Source of the DNA: JBDTSW01 sp963799815 | GTDB lineage: Bacteria > Actinomycetota > Thermoleophilia > Solirubrobacterales > 70-9 | Assembly: GCA_963799815.1 (NCBI GenBank) | Contig: CAWCYG010000005.1 | Coordinates: forward strand, 124,001 to 188,000 | Length of the DNA stretch: 64,000 nucleotides | Direction of reading: 5' to 3' | In this document: positions 25,959-35,530 of the stretch, one piece after another | Position numbering within the stretch: position 1 is the stretch's first letter | How the letters are laid out: each line of letters begins with the position of its first letter | Made by a program: the position numbers and the translations under genes | The notes under the pieces: generated by a model | The model's input: only the letters and a program-made list of their open reading frames with translations | Databases searched by the model: none | Told to the model about the DNA's origin: nothing

Positions 25959-26733
25959 GAGGTCACGCTGCAACGTCTGGCGCCAGGACGAACGCCGAGG
26001 CCGAGGGGGCCCTTCGAGCGCTACGAGGTCGCCGAGATCGACGCCGACGCCTCGTTCCTGGAGATGCTCGACGTCCTCAACGACCGGCTCGTCACCGAGG
26101 GGAGGCGCCCGATCGCCTTCGATCACGACTGCCGCGAGGGGATCTGCGGCTCCTGCTCGCTGCAGATCGACGGCATCCCGCACGGCCCGCGGCAGGTGAC
26201 GAGCTGCCAGGTCTACATGCGCGACTTCGCCGACGGCGCCGAGATCACGGTCGAGCCGTTCCGCAGCTCCGCCTTCCCGGTGCTGCGCGACCTCATCGTC
26301 GACCGCTCCGCGCTCGACCGCGTGATCGAGGCGGGCGGCTACATCTCCGTCAACGCCGGCCCGAAGCCGGAGCCGAACGCGAACCCGATCCACCCCGAGA
26401 CCCAGGAGGCCTCGATGGACGCGGCGATCTGCATCGGCTGCGGCGCCTGCGTCGCCGCCTGCCCCAACGGCTCGGCGATGCTCTTCACCGGCGCCAAGGT
26501 CACCCACCTGAACCTCCTGCCCCAGGGCGAGCCGGAGCGCTCCCACCGCTCCCGCGCCATGGTCCGCCAGCACGACGACGAGGGGTTCGGCGGCTGCACC
26601 AACACCGGCGAGTGCCAGGCGGTCTGCCCGCAGGAGATCTCGATCAAGGTGATCGGCGAGCTCAACCGCGAGTACCGCGCAGGCGATGATCCAGAAGCTG
26701 CGCGAGCGCGAAGGCCCACAGCGGGCGCAGTAG
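25957..26733 (+). CDS. sdhB: Succinate dehydrogenase iron-sulfur subunit, set 1 (frameshifted ends)
   Basis: The ATG at 25957 overlaps the sdhA stop (TGATG). The first 15 codons carry indels (near 25965-26010); after that the frame is clean. The [2Fe-2S] motif is DHDCREGICGSCSLQIDG. The dicluster domain has ICIGCGACVAACPNGSAMLF and CTNTGECQAVCPQEISIKVI. The end is shifted near 26685, so the natural stop is the TAG at 26731-26733 (QKLREREGPQRAQ). It transfers electrons from FAD to the membrane quinone site. Together with sdhC and sdhA it forms a complete succinate:quinone oxidoreductase operon. Confidence 0.85.
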
Positions 26734-26744
26734 CGCGCCCTGAA

Positions 26745-26781
26745 TGGCGCGTCGGTCTCGCTATGCGGGACCGGCGCGACA
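26745..26781. repeat. 37-bp palindromic intergenic repeat, copy 5 (single)
   Basis: Starts TGGCGCGTCGGTCTCG and continues CTATGCGGGACCGGCGCG, ending ACA. It lies 12 bp after the sdhB stop, between the two sdh operons. No partner is present 61 bp on either side. A post-transcriptional or terminator-like role between the operons is possible. Confidence 0.75.
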
Positions 26782-26932
26782 TCCGGAACCCTTCGCGTCT
26801 TCGATGCAGCGACCCGGCCGCGCCTCCCTAGCCGACCGGCCCGCCCCGCCATAGCCGAACCCCCGCCCGCCACAACCATCGCCGGCGGACCGCTGCGAAG
26901 TCGGACGGCACCTCTCAATAGACTCGCGGCCG

Positions 26933-28629
26933 ATGCCCCGTCACGACGTCCTTGTGATCGGCGCCGGCCTCGCCGGCCAGCGCGCAGCCCTGGCCGCGGC
27001 GGAGGCGGGCGTGTCGGTCGGGATCGTCTCCAAGGTCCACCCGGTGCGCTCGCACTCGAACGCCGCCCAGGGCGGGATCAACGCGGCGCTCGATCCCGGC
27101 GACTCGTGGGAGTCCCACGCCTTCGACACCGTCAAGGGCTCCGACTACCTCGGCGACCAGGACGCGATCGAGATCATGTGCCGCGAGGCGCCCGAGGAGG
27201 TCCTCCACCTCGAGCACCTCGGCGTCCCCTTCCACCGCAACGAGGACGGGCAAGCTCGGCACGCGGGCCTTCGGCGGCGCCTCGCAGGCGCGCACCTTCT
27301 ACGTCGCCGACATCACCGGCCAGGCGATCATGCACGTGCTCTACGAGCAGCTGATGAGCTACTCCGACGCGCGTCGACCGCTACGAGGAGTGGTTCACGA
27401 CCGCGCTGGCGCTCGACGACGACGGGCGACTGCGTCGGCGCCGTTCTGCGCAACATCCGCGACGGCTCGATGGAGCTGTTCGAGGCGAAGAGCGTGATCC
27501 TCGCGACCGGGCGGCAACGGCCAGATCTGGCGGCCGACCACCAACGCGCTGATCTGCACCGGCGACGGGATCGCGATGGCCTACCGGGCCGGCGCGACGC
27601 TGATGGACATGGAGATGGTCCAGTACCACCCGACGACGCTGGCCCGCAAGGGCTTCCTGATCACCGAGGGCGCCCGCGGCGAGGGCGCGCACCTGCTGAA
27701 CGCGAAGGGCGAGCGCTTCATGGAGCGCTACGCGCCGAACAAGATGGAGCTCGCCTCGCGCGACGTCGTCTCGCGCGCCGAGCAGACCGAGATCGAGGAG
27801 GGCCGCGGCTTCCCCGACGGCACCGTCGCGCTCGACATCACCGTCGTGCCCCGCAAGCGCATCCACGAGGCGCTGCGCGAGATCGTGCTCGTCGGCCGCG
27901 ACTTCGCCGGCGTCGACATCACCCGCGAGCCGATCCACATCAAGCCCGGCAACCACTACATGATGGGCGGCGTCAAGACCGACGTCCACGGGCCGACCTC
28001 CATCCCGGGCCTCTACGCGGCCGGCGAGGTCGCCTGCGTCTCGGTCCACGGCGGCAACCGGCTCGGCGCCAACTCGCTGCTCGACACGCTGATCTTCGGC
28101 CGCCGCTCCGGCGAGCACGCCGCCGCGCGCGCCAAGCGCATCGAGCCGCCACGCGGCGCCCGCGCCGTCGCTCGCCGACGAGAACGCGCGAATCGACGCG
28201 ATCCTCGGGCGCGCGGCGACGACGGGGGCCGGCGGGTCGCCGAGATCCGCCACGAGATGAGCGTGGAGATGGACCGCAACGTCGGCGTCTTCCGCGACGA
28301 GGAGGGCATCCAGGCGGCGCTCGAGACGGTGCAGCGGCTGAAGGAGGACGTCAAGTCCGTCTACGTCGACGACCACTCGCGCGGTCTTCAACCAGGACGT
28401 GCTGGGCGCGCTCGAGCTCGAGTTCATGCTCGACAACGCCGAGTGCACCTGCGTCGCCGCCCTGCACCGCACCGAGAGCCGCGGCGCCCAGACCCGCACC
28501 GACTTCCCGGACCGAAACGACGAGGAGTGGCTCAAGCACATCAATCTCTCCCTGGACGGCGACGAGCCCGAGATCTCCTACTCGGACGTCACGATCACCC
28601 AGTGGCAGCCGGCGGAGCGGACCTACTAG
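26933..28629 (+). CDS. Succinate dehydrogenase/fumarate reductase flavoprotein, set 2 (frameshifted)
   Basis: Begins MPRHDVLVIGAGLAGQRAAL, VGIVSKVHPVRSHSNAAQGG (FAD-attachment His) and DQDAIEIMCREAPEEVLHLE. Later blocks lie in other frames: VQYHPTTLARKGFLITEGA, LLNAKGERFMERYAPNKMEL, PGNHYMMGGVKTDVHGPTSI, AGEVACVSVHGGNRLGANSL and RTESRGAQTRTDFPDRNDEE. Shifts occur near 27250, 27366, 27425, 27513, 28160, 28240 and 28385. At the first four the fit is one extra G or C. This is the classical SdhA/FrdA length class, distinct from the set 1 protein. It precedes a two-cluster Fe-S protein and a CCG protein. Confidence 0.8.
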
Positions 28630-29836
28630 GTGTCGAAGCCAATGGCGGACTACACGCTCAGGGTTCGCCGGTACCAGCCCGAGGCGTCACCGACGAGGGT
28701 GAGCCCGAGGGCCCGTTCTGGGAGGACTTCGAGGTCGACCTCGAGGAGACCCTCTCGGTCCTCGACGGCCTCCTCCACGCCCGTTCGAACGACGACGGCT
28801 CGCTGGCGGTGCGCTGCTCGTGCCGCGCGGCGATCTGCGGCTCCTGCGGCGTCAAGGTCAACGGCCAGTCGGCGCTCGCCTGCAAGACCCAGCTCAGCAC
28901 GCGCACGACGAGGCGAACCGGACCGCGGGCGAGAACGGGAGCGGCAGCGGCAGCGGCGAGCCCGAGCCGATCGTGGTCGAGCCGATGGGCAACATGCCGG
29001 TGATCAAGGACCTGGTCACCGACATGGAGTCGACCCACTGGACCAAGATCCGCCGCGTCACCCCGTGGCTCCTGCCCGACGAAGACGATCAGCCCGAGCG
29101 CGAGCACGTCGTCGACCCCGAGTCGATGATCGACATCACCCAGTCGATGGCCTGCATCCAGTGCGGCGCCTGCGTCTCGGCCTGCCTCTCGATGGAGGCC
29201 GACCCCGAGTTCATCGGCCCCGCCGCGCTCGCCAAGGCCTACCGCTTCGTCGGCGATCCGCGCGACGCGCAGACGGCGCGAGCGCCTCTGGGACCTCGCC
29301 CAGGATCCGCACGGGATCTACGACTGCACCCACTGCTTCGCCTGCATCGACGCCTGCCCCAAGGGCGTCGCGCCGATGGACCAGATCATGCGCCTGCGCC
29401 GCGCGGCGGCCGACGAGCGAGGGCATCGACGACCACAACAACGGGCATCGCCACGAGGCGCGCCTTCGTGAAGATCATCGAGAAGAAGGGGACGCTCGAC
29501 GAGTCGCTGCTGCTGCAGGAGTCTTATGCGCCGGGCGTCAAGGGGAAGCTGATCCGAGGCCCGCGGCGATCAAGGGGCTGCTCACCTCGATCCCGACCGC
29601 CGTCCGCGGCATCCGCACCGGCAAGATGCGCTCGCCTCAAGAAGCTGATCCCGGGCGTCCACCCGAAGCTGCCCGGCGACGCGCAGGATCACGTCAAGCG
29701 GATCTACGCGCCACGCCGAGGAGCACGGCGCCGAGCTCAACCTCTACATCACGGGCGAGGAGGGCGACGACGAGGCCGCCAGATCTCCCGAGCGAACCGA
29801 AGAAGGCTGAAAGCGGAGCAGGAGGGAGCGAATTGA
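28630..29836 (+). CDS. Succinate dehydrogenase/fumarate reductase Fe-S subunit, set 2 (frameshifted)
   Basis: Starts at the GTG immediately after the previous stop, or at the ATG at 28642 (MADYTLRVRRYQPEA). The [2Fe-2S] motif is VRCSCRAAICGSCGVKVNGQ, with another Cys in SALACKTQ. Two 4Fe-4S-type motifs follow: CIQCGACVSACLSMEADPEF and CTHCFACIDACPKGVAPMDQ. The C-terminal extension (VKIIEKKGTLDESLLLQESY, RGIRTGKMRS) is of the kind seen in SdhB proteins that work with a CCG partner. Shifts occur near 28690, 28905, 29275, 29420, 29560, 29637 and 29712. The TGA at 29834-29836 overlaps the next TTG start. Confidence 0.8.
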
Positions 29837-30737
29837 AGCTCGCGTACTGGCCCGGCTGCGTCTCGCGCGGGTTCACGCCCGAGCTGCACGGCTCGATGGC
29901 GCTCGTCGCCGAGCGGCTCGGGATCGAGCTGGTCACGCTCGACCGCGCCAACTGCTGCGGCGCCGGCGTGATCGCCGAGCACAACCAGGAGCTGGCCGAC
30001 ACCCTCAACGCGCGCACCTTCGCGCTCGCCCAGTCGACCGGCCTGGCGATGATGAACATCTGCTCGACCTGCCAGGGCGCGCAGTCGGAGTGCCAGCAGC
30101 GCCTCGACGCCGACAGGCCTACCGCGCGCACATCAACGAGGTGCTCTCCGCCGAGGGGCTCGAGTACGAGAAGGACAAGGACGGGTTCACGAACAAGAAC
30201 TTCCTCTGGGTCCTGGTCGAGGACATCGGCCTCGAGACGCTGAAGGCGAAGGTCAAGCGGCCGCTCACCGGCCTGCGCGTGGGCCCGTTCTACGGCTGCT
30301 ACATCCTGCGGCCCGAAGCATCGCCTCGGCTACGAGGAGCACCCCGACCGCGACCTCTACCTGGAGCGGGTGATCGAGGCCCTCGGCGGCGAGGTCGTCG
30401 AGTACGACGGCGCGCGCAAGTGCTGCGGCTTCCCGATCATCACGATGAACCGCGAGACCTCGCTGCGCCAGGCCGGCACCCACCTCGGCGACGCGCTCGA
30501 CGCCGGCGCCGACTGCCTGGTCACGCCGTGCCCGCTCTGCCACCTGAACCTCGACATGCAGCAGCCCGAGGCGGCCAAGGTCGTCGGCCGCGACCTCGGG
30601 ATCGCCGTCCTGCATCTGCCGCAGCTCGTCGGCCTCGCCCTCGGCTTCGAGCCCAAGGAGCTGGGGATGCCGAAGCACATCGCCTCGACCGAGTGGGTCG
30701 GCGAGCGGCTCTGCGCTGGCGCGTGCCCGCGTCATGA
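29833..30737 (+). CDS. CCG-domain (HdrB/SdhE-like) subunit of succinate:quinone oxidoreductase (frameshifted)
   Basis: The TTG start at 29833 is preceded by AGGAGGG at 29820-29826. The product opens MKLAYWPGCVSRGFTPELHG. It has two CCG cysteine modules: ANCCGAGVIAEHNQ with NICSTCQGAQSECQ, and KCCGFPIITMNRE with PCPLCHLNLDMQ. CCG proteins (HdrB, TfrB C-terminus, type E SdhE) bind unusual Fe-S clusters and replace a cytochrome b anchor. This is therefore probably the quinone-side subunit of the second SDH. Frameshifts fall near 30115, 30315 and 30708. The last fragment reaches the stop that overlaps the next ATG. Confidence 0.8.
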
Positions 30738-30896
30738 GCGACGAGCCCATCGACATGACCGAGGTCCCCCCGTCCCACCCGAGGTCGAGCAGGCGGCGAT
30801 GCTGGGGAACACCAAGGACGCGGTGAACCTCTACGTCAAGCACACGACATCGACGAGGAGACGGCCCGCGCCGTCGTCGCCCACCTCGCTGATTAG
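30734..30896 (+). CDS. Small (~53 aa) protein at the end of the second sdh operon (frameshifted)
   Basis: The ATG at 30734 overlaps the stop of the CCG gene (ATGA). Reading with two one-base corrections (near 30768 and 30848) gives MSDEPIDMTEVPP, HPEVEQAAMLGNTKDAVNLY, VKHT and IDEETARAVVAHLAD, then a TAG at 30894-30896. It is acidic and probably helical. I do not recognise the family. The coupled position suggests an accessory or assembly factor of the complex. Confidence 0.5.
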
Positions 30897-30902
30897 CTAC
30901 CG

Positions 30903-32093
30903 CTAGCAGCTCATCCGCCGCTCGATCCACCTCGCGCCGACCGTGTCGGTGAGCCCGTGGGCGAGGATCGAGGCGAGGATCACGAAGGCGGCGACGTCGA
31001 AGACCAGCGTGCGCTCGCCGACGGTGCCGTCGAGCACGAGCAGGGCGAACAGCATCGAGGCCACCCCCTTGGGGCCGAACCAGGCGATGAAGAGCTTGTG
31101 CGGGCGGGGCAGGCCGGTGCCGGCGAGGGCCCGATGACCGCCACCGGCCGCGCGACCAGCAGCGCGAAGACGATGAACGCGAGCAGGGCGCCAGACCGAG
31201 CCGTCGTAGCCGGTCGCCACGATGATCGCGCCGAAGACGAAGAAGGTGAGCACCTGGAAGATCGTCGAGACGTTCTCGGAGAAGTCGGCGAAGCGATCGG
31301 TGATCTCGTGCTCGGCGGCCCCGAGCGCGATGCCGCCGACGAACGCCGCGATCAAGCCCGTTGCCGAAGGTGACGTCGGCGAGGCCGATAGGCCGCGAGG
31401 CCGACGCCGATCGCGTAGATGCCCTCGTAGCGGCGCGTGATCCCCCCGGGCACGCGGTGGTGAAGGCGCCCGCCGGCGATCCCGAGCGCAACGCCGATCA
31501 GCGCGCCGACAGCGGCCTCGCCCGCCAGCTCCAGCGGCCTCTGAGCCGGCGTCGCCGCCGGCGCCCGGCCAGGACCAGGAAGAAGAGGACGAACGGCAGC
31601 GCCAGGCCGTCGTTCAGCCCCGATTCGAGGTTGAGCGTGTGCCGGATCACCGTCAGGGACCCTCTGCGCCGTGACGACGGTGGAGGTGACGACCGGATCG
31701 GTGGGCGTGAGCACGGCGCCCAGCAGGAAGGCCTCGGCCCAGCTCAGCGCCGCTGAACAGCAGCTTGGCGCCGACCGCGAGCAGGCGCGAGGGTGACAGG
31801 CATCGCGATCACGAGCGCCCGGGCCGGCGGGCCCCAGTGGCGGCCCAGGAGCTCGCGCTCGACGACGAGCCCGTCGGAGATCAGGGTCAGGATCAGCGCA
31901 AGCTCGATCAGCTCGAGCACCCCGGCGTCGTTGACGTCGATCGAGACGCCTCGGTGAGCGCCAGGATGATACCCAGCCCCAGCGCGAGGACCGAGCTCGA
32001 GAGCACCGTCCCCTGCATCAGCCCCGAGAGCGCCGCGACGATCGCCAGCAGCGCGCCGACGATGAGGAGCGCCTCGCCGAAGCCGAGGTCCAT
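30903..32093 (-). CDS. Na+/H+ antiporter, CPA1/CPA2-like (frameshifted)
   Basis: Minus-strand fragments in alternating frames make one polytopic protein. The N-terminus is MDLGFGEALLIVGALLAIVA, ALSGLMQGTVLSSSVLALGL. Then come LIELALILTLISDGLVVERE, a loop with LTPTDPVVTSTVV (the conserved transport-site region), and FVGGIALGAAEHEITDRFAD. The last helices read STIFQVLTFFVFGAIIVATG, FIAWFGPKGVASMLFALLVL and FDVAAFVILASILAHGLTDT. It exchanges cytoplasmic Na+ or K+ for protons. At least six one-base shifts are needed. The C-terminus converges on the second sdh operon. Confidence 0.7.
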
Positions 32094-32127
32094 CCGCGGC
32101 GCGCGTTCGTGGGTCGGCCGGCCGCGC

Positions 32128-34460
32128 TCATGGTTCGATCCAGTCGACCTGCTGTCCGCAGGCCAACCTCCCGGCGTCGCTCAGCAGGCGGGTGCCGATC
32201 CCAGGATGCGGACCCGCCTGCGCCCCGCGGACCGCGGGAGCACTTGGGCTCGCGGCGAGCTCCCCGAGGTGTGCGACCGAACTGGCGCCGAGCAACCGCC
32301 CGACAGGCGAAGGTGGCTCGACCGAGGCCGTGATCTCGATCGGTGAGCCCGTCGGACTCAATCTCCCCGGCAGGCCAAAACGGTGCCACCCCGCGATAGT
32401 CGAGGTTTGCGGGCAGCCGCGCGTCGAGACCTCCGCGACGCTCGGAGCCGCAGGGCCGGGTGGAGTCGTAGCGCAGGGAGAGCAGCCAGTGCCCGGAGGG
32501 CAGGCGGAGCGAGAGGGTCGTCGGCGCGCCGTCCTCGACCGTCGTTGCGTGACCAGTCGCCTGCGGCCGCCAGGATTCCAGGCTCAGCGGCAAAGGCGAC
32601 ACGTGCGAGCGTCGCACGCTTCTCATTCATACAGTCGAGCTTGCCCGTGGGCTCGGGACCCGTCTCCCCAGGTTCGCGCGAAACCGCGCCACCGCCGCGT
32701 GCCCAGAGGATGTAGGAGGGGGTCGTTCGCACCGCCTCGTACCCCGGCGGGCGGCCCGCTTGCGTAGGCGGCACGCGTGGTCAACACATAGGGAAAACGA
32801 TCCAGCTTGCGCGCCTCGACCGAATCGAAGTCGAATTTGGATCCCACGTCCCGCAACTCGAAGTTCGGCTTCACGAAGTAGGGGTCATAGAAGTTGCGCA
32901 CGTGGGTGAACGGCTTCGACCCGCGCAGCTCATAGAGCACGAAGTTGTCGCGGCCGAGGAAGAGCAGCTTCTCGCCCTCCACCAGCGGGCGGATCTCGGC
33001 CAGCTCCTCGCTGTGATCCGAGGGGCCCACGGGCGCCTGGCGCAGCACCAGGAAGCTCGACAGGGCCGCGCCGGTGCAGGAACGCGCGCCGCCAGACGCC
33101 GTCCGCCAGCCCGAGCGCACCGCGAGCAATCCGCCGAGCGCGACGATGGCAACCAGGGGCGCCGCGATCGCGAGCGCCTTCGCCGACGTGTAGACGGTGC
33201 CAAGCCCGCGAGCGGCAATGAAGACCGGCGACGGCGCCGACCAGGGCGGCCGGCACGCCAACGCCGTACCTGCGGACCCATCCGGGCAGGCCCATCGCGA
33301 GAGCCAAGAGCCGCCAGCGCGGCGCCGGCGTAGAAAGCCGACCGCCGGGAGGCTGCCGGCTCCGGCCGCTCAGGCGGAATTCGCTCGTCGGCCAGATCCC
33401 GAGCGCCTCAAGCGGCGAGATGTGCCCGCGCAGGTTGCCGAGGCCACCCTCGTTCGCGCGGTCGGGATCCAGCGCGCGGAAGTCAGCGAAATCGAGAATC
33501 CGGCCAAGGTCGGGTGCGACGAGGACGACCGCGATCCCGGCCGCCAGCGCTGCCGGGACGACCGCCGCCCGCGCGCAACGACCAGGCGTCGGCACGTCGC
33601 TCAGGGCGTTCGAACCAGCTCGATGGCTCCCCAGACAATCGCCGCAGCCGACGAGCCACACCAGGCCCGGGAAGCTGTAGACGTAGATCGCCCCGGCGGC
33701 GAGCACGCCCGAGGGGGATCGCGTCGCGCGCGCGCCGGATCGTCGGCAGCGCAAGGGCGAACGCGAGCAGGAAGAGAGCCATGATCGGCTCCTTGAACGC
33801 CTCCTGCGCGAGGTAGGCGGCGACCAGGTAGGGCAGCGCAATCGCCGCCGCGGCGAGCGTGCGCGCGATCGAGGCCCAGCCGCCGAGCGCGCCGAACGCG
33901 AGCAGCGCCGTGAGGGCAGGGATCGCGAGGATGAGCCCGGCGAACAGCGTCGATCTCATCCGACCCGAGCAGCCGCTCCGATCCGGCGACGAGCGCGTGC
34001 GGCCCGAGCGGATACCCCTGGTCGATCAGGACTGGCTCGGGGCTGAAGCCCTCGATCGAGCCAGGCCGCGATCAGCAGGTGCGAGGCCATGTCGTCGTTG
34101 ACCAGCCCGACGCCGAGGATGCCGACACGGCCGGCCGCGATGAACGGGAGCGAGGCGAACAGGACCGCGAGCGCCGCCGCGGGGATCCCGCCGGCAGGAG
34201 CCGCCGAGCCCATCGGCCGGACCACGCCAACGAGCGTCGCGAGGGCGACGATGAGGAGGAGGACGCCAGGTAATGGCAACCGCGGTGGCACTGTCGGAGG
34301 CCGCGTTAACGGCGATCCCGCTTGCTGCGAGCAGCGTGGCGAGACCGGCGGCGCCCGCGAGCCAGCCGAGATCGCGCCGCCCGCAAGCGACAGCACCGCC
34401 TGGCCGATGACAGACCGACGCGGCGACGACGACCGCGAGCGATGCGTACGCGCCGATCAG
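32128..34460 (-). CDS. Large polytopic membrane protein with extracytoplasmic C-terminal domain (frameshifted)
   Basis: Fragments in three frames over 2.3 kb form one membrane protein of about 775 aa. The N-terminal half holds many helices: LIGAYASLAVVVAASV, LGWLAGAAGLATLLAASGIA, LLLIVALATLVGVVRPMG, STLFAGLILAIPALTALLAF, FKEPIMALFLLAFALAL and KALAIAAPLVAIVALGGLLA. The C-terminal part is soluble: EGEKLLFLGRDNFVLYELRG, TTPSYILWARGGG and ending ACGQQVDWIEP. It resembles GT-C-type integral membrane glycosyltransferases in plan, but no catalytic motif can be confirmed because of the shifts. The start codon is not clear; the coding begins just after asd. The function is unassigned. Confidence 0.55.
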
Positions 34461-34467
34461 GCGCGGT

Positions 34468-35530
34468 CTAGGCGGCGCGGTGCGCGGGCGGGCACGCGCA
34501 CGAGATCGCGCTCGTGCAGGAGCTCGGCGACCTGAACCGCGTTGGTGGCGGCGCCCTTGCGCAGGTTGTCGCCGACGATCCAGAGGTTGAGGCAGCGCTC
34601 GTGCGAGGGATCGCGGCGGATGCGCCCGACCAGCACCTCGTCGCGGCCCGCGGCATCGATCGCCAGCGGGTAGACACCGTCGCCGGGGGAGTCGACGACG
34701 ACGACGCCCGGGCGCGCCGGCGAGGAGCTCGCGGCACTCCTCCGGGCTGAGCTCGGAGTCGCGGGTCTGCACGTTCACCGACTCCGAGTGGCCGGTGATC
34801 ACGGGGACGCGGAGCGCAGGTTGCCGAGATCGGCAGCTCCTCCTCGGAGACGCCGAAGATCTTGCGCGTCTCGGCGCATGACCTTGCGCTCCTCGGTCGT
34901 GTAGTCGTCGCCGTCGTCGAAGGTCTCGACCTGGGGCAGGACGTTGAACGCCACCTGGTGGGGGAAGACCTCGGCGCTCGCGGTCTTCGCCGTCGAGGAT
35001 CGGCGCGCGACTGCGATTGCAGCTCCTCGATCGCGTTGCGCCCGGTGCCCGAGACGGACTGGTAGGTGGAGACGACGAGGCGCTCGATTCCCGCCTCGCG
35101 CTGGATCGGCGCGAGCGCGACGACCATCTGCATCGTCGTGCAGTTCGGGTTCGCGACAGGCCGCGGTGGTCGCCGGCGGCATCGGGGTTGACCTCGGGGA
35201 TGACCAGCGGCACGTCGTCGTGCATGCGGAAGAAGGAGGTGTTGTCGACCACGACGGCGCCGGCCTCGACGATCCGAGGCGCCCACTCGGAGGAGACGGA
35301 GCCGCCCGCCGAGGAGAGCACCAGGTCGAGCCCTTCGATCGAGCTCTCGATCGAGCACCCGGACCTCGACCTCGCCGCCAGCGAAAGCCGACTCGCTTGC
35401 CGGCCGACCGCTGCGATGCGAGCGGCACGAGCTCGGCGACGGGGAAGTCGCGCTCGCCCAGCACCTCGAGCAGCGTCGATCCGACGGCGCCGGTGGCGCC
35501 CAGGATTCCGACCCGATAAGGCCCGCTCAC
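34468..35530 (-). CDS. asd: Aspartate-semialdehyde dehydrogenase (frameshifted)
   Basis: Starts at the GTG at 35530, overlapping the lysC stop as GTGA, with SGPYRVGILGATGAVGSTLL and EVLGERDFPVAELVPLAS. Later blocks lie in other frames: VLSSAGGSVSSEWAPRIVEA, VVVDNTSFFRMHDDVPLVIP, the catalytic Cys in VANPNCTTMQMVVALAPI, and LVVSTYQSVSGTGRNAIEEL. The enzyme reduces aspartyl phosphate to the semialdehyde for lysine/DAP, threonine and methionine synthesis. About seven shifts are present. Because the gene is normally essential, sequence error is the best explanation. Confidence 0.8.

Noticed and set aside
23288..30896. Possible widespread programmed +1 frameshifting in the sdh genes
   Set aside because: Shift sites share no slippery codon, stop or stimulatory structure that I can see. 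They are scattered within domains and also affect unrelated genes. Extra-base sequence errors are simpler.
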